Assembly (NCBI GenBank): GCA_964533785.1
Contig: CAZHNG010000115.1
Span: 1-17,886, forward strand
Direction: 5' to 3'
Length of the DNA stretch: 17,886 bases
From: JANQRV01 sp964533785
GTDB taxonomy: Bacteria > Bacteroidota > Bacteroidia > Chitinophagales > Saprospiraceae
Shown here: positions 15,175 through 17,886 of the stretch, piece after piece
How positions within the stretch are numbered: position 1 is the first letter of the stretch
Layout: each line of letters opens with the position of its first letter
Position numbers and translations under genes: made by a program
Notes under the pieces: generated by a model
Seen by the model: the letters and a program-made list of their open reading frames with translations, nothing else
The model's database searches: none
What the model was told of the DNA's origin: nothing

Positions 15175-15307
15175 TCCTGGTGTTTACCGCCAGGAAGATG
15201 GCTGGTCATCTTTTATTCCCCAATCCCAATGTGTCTTTTATGAATTTTAAGCGTCATAAATGCGTATCAGTAATGTCTGTGCCGGTATTTTAACCATCAA
15301 AGCTTGC
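15175..15307. other. Non-coding spacer with two small hairpins
   Basis: TCCTGG (15175-15180) pairs with CCAGGA (15190-15195), directly abutting the structured element. TTTATGA (15237-15243) pairs with TCATAAA (15254-15260). I see no open reading frame or known motif otherwise. Confidence 0.4.
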
Positions 15308-15339
15308 TTTTCCACACAGAAATAAACAATTGTGGAAAA
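15308..15339. promoter_or_regulatory. Inverted pair of DnaA-box-like 9-mers
   Basis: TTTTCCACA (15308-15316) and its exact reverse complement TGTGGAAAA (15331-15339) are separated by 14 bp. Both fit the relaxed DnaA-box consensus TTWTNCACA. An AT-rich tract (about 15345-15400, with GTTAAC and long A/T runs) follows, and genes on either side point away. With only two boxes this is a tentative call; a transcription-factor palindrome or a simple hairpin is equally possible. Confidence 0.3.
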
Positions 15340-15400
15340 CCCTAACTTCAAGTTTTTCAATTTGTTAACATTTAATTAAATTTATAGCATATTTAGAATA

Positions 15401-15552
15401 CTAGACTTTTGACGCTAGACTCTAGAAGTTAGACTAAAAATTCTAACTAATTGACAATCAACGGAAATTTTATTTATTCTGAAAAATTGATATCCATTGA
15501 ATATCAGCGTTTTGTTGTCTAAAATCTAGCGTCTAGTGTCTAGGGTCAAAAG
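15401..15552. repeat. Inverted array of ~7-nt TCTAG repeats
   Basis: The left arm (15401-15435) reads CTAGACTTTTGACGCTAGAC and onward; the right arm (15517-15552) is an imperfect reverse complement built of successive GTCTAGN units (GTCTAGT, GTCTAGG) ending GTCAAAAG. About 80 bp of AT-rich DNA lies between them. Similar TCTAG heptad repeats are a familiar sight in Bacteroidota intergenic DNA. The right arm ends 39 bp before the OmpA start codon. Confidence 0.6.
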
Positions 15553-15591
15553 TTCAATAGAATATCAAATAAAAAACATTAAGAACCAACC

Positions 15592-16449
15592 ATGACAACA
15601 TTTATCAAACCAGTAATTATGCTTGGGCTTTGGTTGTTGTATGCTTTGCTGGCCTGGAATTTTTGCCTGGACGGCTGCTGCGCTTTTGGCGATCAGGCGA
15701 ATTCGGCTGCAATCGTATCAGATGCAGATGCCGCTGATGCAACCGCAGAAACAGCTACAAGGCGTTATCCAGTCGATTTCCAATGGTCGAACGCAGTACC
15801 TAACACCAACGAGGGTTTTGAAACCTTACAACAAACCATCACTTCCGGAATGACAACGGATAATATCCTGGACATTACCGGTTATTACTACGAAGAAGAA
15901 TTTACACCCGAGGGATTTGACAATATGGGTTTTGCCAGAGCCGAACAAGTCCGGTCTTTGTTGGGACTGGATATCCCCGAAGACAGGATAAGTATGCACG
16001 CTCGCTTACTTTCCGAAACGGATGAGGTGAGAACGGGGTACTTCGAAGGATTTGAATACGAATGGATAGAGCCGGAGGCCACAGCAGCCGAAACAGTTGA
16101 AGAATTAAATGACCGCATCATTATTCGCTTTCCTTTCGGTTCTATTGAAAAAGAATACTCACCGGAAGTTGACGAATACCTGGATCGACTGGCAACACGG
16201 GTTCAACAGACCCGTGAGCGCATTCGCCTGACTGGTCATACCGACAATGTCGGCCAGCCACAAAGTAATACCGAACTCGGTCAGGCCAGAGCTGACCAGA
16301 TTAAACGCATATTAGTAGATAAAGGAATAGAGGCTGGTTTGATCTCGACGGACACAAAAGGGGAGACGCAGCCGGTGGCTTCCAATAATACAGAGGAAGG
16401 CCGCTACGAAAATCGCCGGGTTGAAGTACGGTTGATCAAAAACAATTAA
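15592..16449 (+). CDS. OmpA-family protein with N-terminal membrane segment and duplicated OmpA-like domain
   Basis: A 285-aa envelope protein. A hydrophobic segment at about residues 7-27 serves as signal anchor; cysteines at 25, 29 and 30 follow but no canonical lipobox is clear. A low-complexity Ala/Asp linker comes next. The C-terminal OmpA-like peptidoglycan-binding domain (about 172-283) has LTGHTDNVG, NTELGQARADQIKRIL and RYENRRVEVRL. The preceding region (about 60-145) looks like a second, degenerate OmpA-like fold (ILDITGYYYEEE, GFARAEQVRSLLGL, DRISMHARLL) lacking the usual Asp/Arg contacts. The gene starts a probable two-gene unit with the HhH protein 23 bp downstream. Confidence 0.82.
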   Translation: MTTFIKPVIMLGLWLLYALLAWNFCLDGCCAFGDQANSAAIVSDADAADATAETATRRYPVDFQWSNAVPNTNEGFETLQQTITSGMTTDNILDITGYYYEEEFTPEGFDNMGFARAEQVRSLLGLDIPEDRISMHARLLSETDEVRTGYFEGFEYEWIEPEATAAETVEELNDRIIIRFPFGSIEKEYSPEVDEYLDRLATRVQQTRERIRLTGHTDNVGQPQSNTELGQARADQIKRILVDKGIEAGLISTDTKGETQPVASNNTEEGRYENRRVEVRLIKNN

Positions 16450-16472
16450 CATCAAAACAAAAAAATCCAACT

Positions 16473-17507
16473 ATGCAGAATAATATCATTTTATTGGATA
16501 CCCTTTTTGGCATCCCCTGTTTTTGGTGGTGGCTATTGGCCTCATTGGGAGCCTTTTTATTAGGTTGGTTGCTGGACTGGTTATTTTCCCGTCAGCAGCG
16601 TGCGGTTGTGGTTAATGAATTAGAAGGCAAAATTCAACGTCTTCATGACCAAAATGTGAAATGGGAAGCCGATTATAACGGCCTCAAATACGAGTACGAG
16701 GAACAGGAAAAACGGTTGAAAAAGATCAGAGCTGATCTTCAGCTTTGTGAGGCTGATAAAGATATTCTCAAACATAAACTTTCTAAGGCTCAATCTGGTG
16801 ACACAACAGACGCTCCTTTAGCTGTTGGCCGGAATATTGACGAGGCTACTATTGAAAATACGGGTATTGGCGGAGGCGTTTCTACGCCGTCAGTACGTGA
16901 ATTGCCTTATGCCAAAGCATTTTCAGAAGACAACCTTCAAATCGTTGAAGGGATCGGCCCTAAAATAGAAACTTTGTTAAAGGACAATGGCATCGGTAAT
17001 TGGGGGGCTCTGGCTTCCGCAAAAAATGACCGGTTAAAGACTATACTGCAAGAAGCGGGATCCAGGTTCAAGATGCATGATCCGGGGGCCTGGTCACATC
17101 AGGCTTCATTAGCAGCAGCCGGGGATTGGCCAGCCTTGATCGCCTACCAACATACTTTATCCTCCGGTATTGAATTGACGGAAGGGGGTTCAACTCCTTC
17201 AAAAGTGGAAAAAATGGCGATGAAGATCCTTGGGTTTTCTGATAATCCCGAAGATTTGAAGATTATTGAAGGCATTGGCCCTAAGATTGAATCCATCTTA
17301 AAGGAGGAAGGTATTATAAACTGGTCGGTATTGGCTGCTACTGCAGTTGATAAATTACGCGAAATACTCGCCAATGCCGGTGAGCGCTACCGTCTGGCCG
17401 ATCCCGGAACCTGGCCGAAGCAGGCTGATCTTGCGGCCAAAGGAAATTGGAAAGAATTGGCCGAATACCAGGATTATTTGGACGGGGGCAGAGAACCTAC
17501 TGCTTAG
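16473..17507 (+). CDS. Membrane-anchored coiled-coil protein with two helix-hairpin-helix repeats
   Basis: A 344-aa protein. An N-terminal transmembrane segment (about 15-38, rich in Trp and Leu) is followed by a charged coiled coil (about 44-105), a linker, and two similar C-terminal modules 107 residues apart: LQIVEGIGPKIETLL (155-169) and LKIIEGIGPKIESIL (262-276), each followed by a W, a DPG-W motif and an AA-GNW/GDW-L-YQ ending. The EGIGPKI core is the helix-hairpin-helix type seen in the predicted H3TH family of COG3743, often labelled a 5' DNA nuclease. No nuclease catalytic residues are evident, so DNA or protein binding is the safer reading. It follows the OmpA-family gene by 23 bp, which suggests joint function in the envelope. 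Confidence 0.8.
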   Translation: MQNNIILLDTLFGIPCFWWWLLASLGAFLLGWLLDWLFSRQQRAVVVNELEGKIQRLHDQNVKWEADYNGLKYEYEEQEKRLKKIRADLQLCEADKDILKHKLSKAQSGDTTDAPLAVGRNIDEATIENTGIGGGVSTPSVRELPYAKAFSEDNLQIVEGIGPKIETLLKDNGIGNWGALASAKNDRLKTILQEAGSRFKMHDPGAWSHQASLAAAGDWPALIAYQHTLSSGIELTEGGSTPSKVEKMAMKILGFSDNPEDLKIIEGIGPKIESILKEEGIINWSVLAATAVDKLREILANAGERYRLADPGTWPKQADLAAKGNWKELAEYQDYLDGGREPTA

Positions 17508-17886
17508 CATTAATTTGTCATTTCAAATAAGAATCGACTGCATGTATTGACTACTGGTAGAGGCTGTCTCATAAGTCAAATAATAAAGAAATGAACAGAG
17601 TTATTAAAACACATAGGTCATATAGGAGCATACCTGCCTGCCCGATCAGCCGATTGGCTAATCTGTATACACGCAATTTTATTTAACTTTTGAAAAAACA
17701 AACAAATATTAACGAAATAAAAACCAACTGTTCAAATGAGCAAAACCAGTAATTGCGCTACATGCAGTTGAAATGATCAAAAGTTTTTCCAATGAAGTGA
17801 ATATAAGCACACGCGATTTCCTACTCTTCTCTCTATCTCACACCGCGGGCTGCTTGGCAAATTCCCCGGACCTGTCTGTCGTAGCT
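17508..17886. other. Gene-poor end of window
   Basis: No recognisable gene is present. It is mostly AT-rich, turning GC-richer in the last 50 bp. A short frame from the ATG at 17773 stays open to the window edge (38 codons) and could be the start of a gene, but its product is not recognisable. Tiny frames at 17591-17689 and 17736-17771 have no support. Confidence 0.4.
17560..17581. mobile_element. Possible insertion-sequence end
   Basis: GAGGCTGTCTCATAAGTC at 17560-17577 resembles the terminal inverted repeats (GAGGCTGTC / GACAGCCTC) of IS1182-like elements. If real, the element would run rightwards out of the window. No transposase fragment is recognisable in the 310 bp that follow, so this may be a remnant or chance similarity. 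Confidence 0.3.

Noticed and set aside
17736..17771. Eleven-codon cysteine-containing peptide frame
   Set aside because: Too short to judge, without a recognisable promoter or conserved context.

Overview
The window looks like a chromosomal segment of a Bacteroidota member, most likely a gliding, Saprospira/Cytophaga-type bacterium. The grounds are a gldC homologue, PD40-OmpA and OmpA envelope proteins with Bacteroidota-style signal peptides, few recognisable Shine-Dalgarno sequences, and a TTTG/TAnnTTTG promoter in front of the SRP RNA gene. Genus cannot be fixed from the sequence alone.

Layout. (1) 1-187: the right part of a dispersed palindromic repeat, cut by the window edge, plus hairpins. 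(2) 188-4726: a LuxC-type acyl-CoA reductase (+) converging on a serine hydrolase (-), with one long hairpin holding both stop codons; then gldC and a gamma-glutamyltranspeptidase (+), the latter interrupted by a 10-N gap that looks artificial. (3) 4727-5136: a MITE-like palindromic repeat and the SRP RNA gene ffs with its own promoter and terminator. (4) 14782-5137, all on the - strand: ffh, then a PLP-dependent aminotransferase-like protein, SAM methyltransferase, type III polyketide synthase, FabL-like enoyl reductase, FabZ-like dehydratase, FabF-like ketosynthase, a PD40-OmpA envelope protein and an RluA-type pseudouridine synthase. The six middle genes form a biosynthetic locus that appears to combine its own fatty-acid elongation enzymes with a type III PKS, so a methylated alkyl-resorcinol or alkyl-pyrone type product is plausible. 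(5) 14783-15591: an 810-bp gap between divergent genes, holding a closed structured element made of two tandem hairpin pairs with compensatory changes, two inverted DnaA-box-like 9-mers beside an AT-rich tract, and an inverted array of 7-nt repeats. (6) 15592-17507: a probable two-gene unit, an OmpA-family protein and a membrane-anchored coiled-coil protein with two helix-hairpin-helix repeats. (7) 17508-17886: no recognised gene; a possible insertion-sequence end.

The most original signals are the covarying tandem hairpin element at 14890-15174, the PKS locus with a PLP enzyme that has lost three cofactor-contacting residues, and the OmpA/HhH pair. Operon membership is inferred from spacing (3-75 bp gaps) and is not proven.
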